This document shows positions 6,649 through 7,022 of a stretch of 7,022 nucleotides of DNA, one piece after another; position 1 is the first letter of the stretch; every line of letters begins with the position of its first letter. The position numbers and the translations under genes are program-made. Source of the stretch: an uncultured Desulfovibrionaceae bacterium (lineage in GTDB: Bacteria > Desulfobacterota > Desulfovibrionia > Desulfovibrionales > Desulfovibrionaceae); assembly GCA_947074125.1 (NCBI GenBank), contig CAMTOM010000077.1:1-7022 (forward strand). The letters run 5' to 3'. The notes beneath the pieces were generated by a model. The model worked only from the letters and a program-made list of their open reading frames with translations. It was not told the origin of the DNA and did not search any database.

Positions 6649-6686
6649 ATCCCCCTTCCCGTAAAAGAAGGGGGATATTTTCTTTT
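6649..6686 (+). terminator. Intrinsic terminator of cstA
   Basis: ATCCCCCTTC (6649-6658) and GAAGGGGGAT (6667-6676) form a perfect ten-pair stem around an eight-base loop, followed by ATTTTCTTTT (6677-6686). It starts 22 bases after the cstA stop. The reverse strand lacks an equally good T-run, so it mainly serves cstA. Confidence 0.93.
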
Positions 6687-6722
6687 GATATATCACCAAT
6701 ATATAAAACTTATTAAAAGCTA

Positions 6723-6765
6723 TTGACATGCAATCTGTGGCATGACACGCTCAACAATGATCATT
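6723..6765. promoter_or_regulatory. Two small inverted repeats upstream of the 6789 frame, possible operators
   Basis: CATGC (6727-6731) and GCATG (6740-6744) form an inverted repeat with an eight-base spacer. AATGATCATT (6756-6765) is a perfect ten-base palindrome. They lie in an AT-rich gap after the terminator and before a ribosome binding site, where a promoter for the next gene should be. A TTGACA at 6723-6728 overlaps them but has no -10 hexamer at the right distance. I do not recognise either repeat as a known regulator site. Confidence 0.25.
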
Positions 6766-6777
6766 TTATTATATTAT

Positions 6778-6785
6778 AAGAGGTG
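6778..6785 (+). promoter_or_regulatory. Ribosome binding site for the frame at 6789
   Basis: AAGAGGTG, with 5 bases between AGAGG and ATG 6789 once the overlapping TG is discounted. It is the main evidence that a real gene starts here despite the early stop. Confidence 0.6.
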
Positions 6786-6788
6786 TAT

Positions 6789-7022
6789 ATGTCATTACGC
6801 TCAAGACGACTTTTTTTACAACAATCAGCCATCATTACAACAGCCTCTTTACGTACTTAATATGTCTCATCCGCCCATGCCCAAGCCAAGAACATGGATG
6901 CCATGACTGCCAGACTCACACGGCCGTGCGTACGTGCCTATACCTACGCACCACACCAAGCAGGACACCTTCACACCATGCTCCAATCCCCTATGGCCGC
7001 AGCCACGCCCCGGAATGCGCAC
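6789..7022 (+). pseudogene. Tat-signal protein gene start, interrupted by TAA at 6858 and running off the contig
   Basis: A good ribosome binding site precedes ATG 6789, which opens MSLRSRRLFLQQSAIITTAS. The motif SRRLFLQ is a close match to the twin-arginine consensus, so an exported redox protein would be expected. After 23 residues a TAA (6858-6860) interrupts the hydrophobic core. In the same frame, coding resumes with YVSSAHAQAKN, which looks like the end of a signal peptide with its Ala-x-Ala cleavage site, and stays open to the window end. The minus-one frame is also open, so I cannot tell a nonsense mutation from one or more indels. Base composition changes sharply after about 6860 (76 G or C of 122 bases over 6901-7022 by my count), so contig-edge error is a serious alternative. 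I cannot recognise the mature protein. Confidence 0.5.

Noticed and set aside
6723..6751. A sigma-70 promoter (TTGACA at 6723) or sigma-54 promoter (TGGCAT...GC at 6738-6750)
   Set aside because: There is no -10 hexamer 16-18 bases after TTGACA, and the GG-to-GC spacing is 8 bases where sigma-54 sites need 10.
97..7022. CRISPR arrays, tRNA or rRNA genes, insertion sequences, attachment sites
   Set aside because: No regularly spaced repeats, cloverleaf-like sequence, transposase frame or terminal inverted repeats were seen on either strand. The only long repeat is the pair of reductase genes.

Overview
The window looks like one complete short assembled contig from an anaerobic Gram-negative bacterium. 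Its gene content resembles gut or sediment Desulfovibrionaceae: Tat-exported iron-sulfur and flavin proteins, a NapH/NapG-like polyferredoxin, and a compact CstA. Clear Shine-Dalgarno sequences (AAGGA, AGAGG, GGGAGGA) argue against Bacteroidota, which carry similar operons. The taxonomic call is an inference from gene content, not from a marker gene.

Layout. Bases 1-96 are not genomic: 46-96 are the Illumina P5/TruSeq read-1 adapter with an 8-base index, and 1-45 are unexplained edge sequence. Bases 97-4794 hold four closely packed genes on the minus strand, in transcription order: a full-length Tat-signal aldo/keto reductase with a C-terminal two-cluster ferredoxin domain (3349-4794); a five-helix polyferredoxin that fuses a NapH-like membrane half to a NapG-like four-cluster half (1822-3345); a Tat-signal flavodoxin (1191-1802); and a second aldo/keto reductase, paralogous to the first, whose 3' end is cut off by the adapter (97-1145). 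The gaps are 3, 19 and 45 bases, so this is almost certainly one operon. Bases 4795-5186 are a divergent control region with a possible 58-residue ORF and a weak hairpin. A compact cstA gene (5187-6626, plus strand) follows and ends in a strong intrinsic terminator (6649-6686). A last, broken ORF begins at 6789 with a good ribosome binding site and a twin-arginine leader, but stops at 6858. The final ~120 bases are GC-rich and may be unreliable contig edge.

How it fits together. Three operon products carry twin-arginine export signals, and the fourth is a membrane protein with an internal twin-arginine motif just before its fifth helix. The simplest reading is an electron-export chain: cytoplasmic reductant or quinol, to the NapH half, through the fifth helix to the NapG half outside, to periplasmic flavodoxin, to the ferredoxin domain of periplasmic aldo/keto reductases that reduce an unknown carbonyl or other substrate. 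Neither the electron route nor the substrate can be read from sequence. CstA, a predicted pyruvate or peptide importer, is transcribed divergently and may simply be a neighbour.
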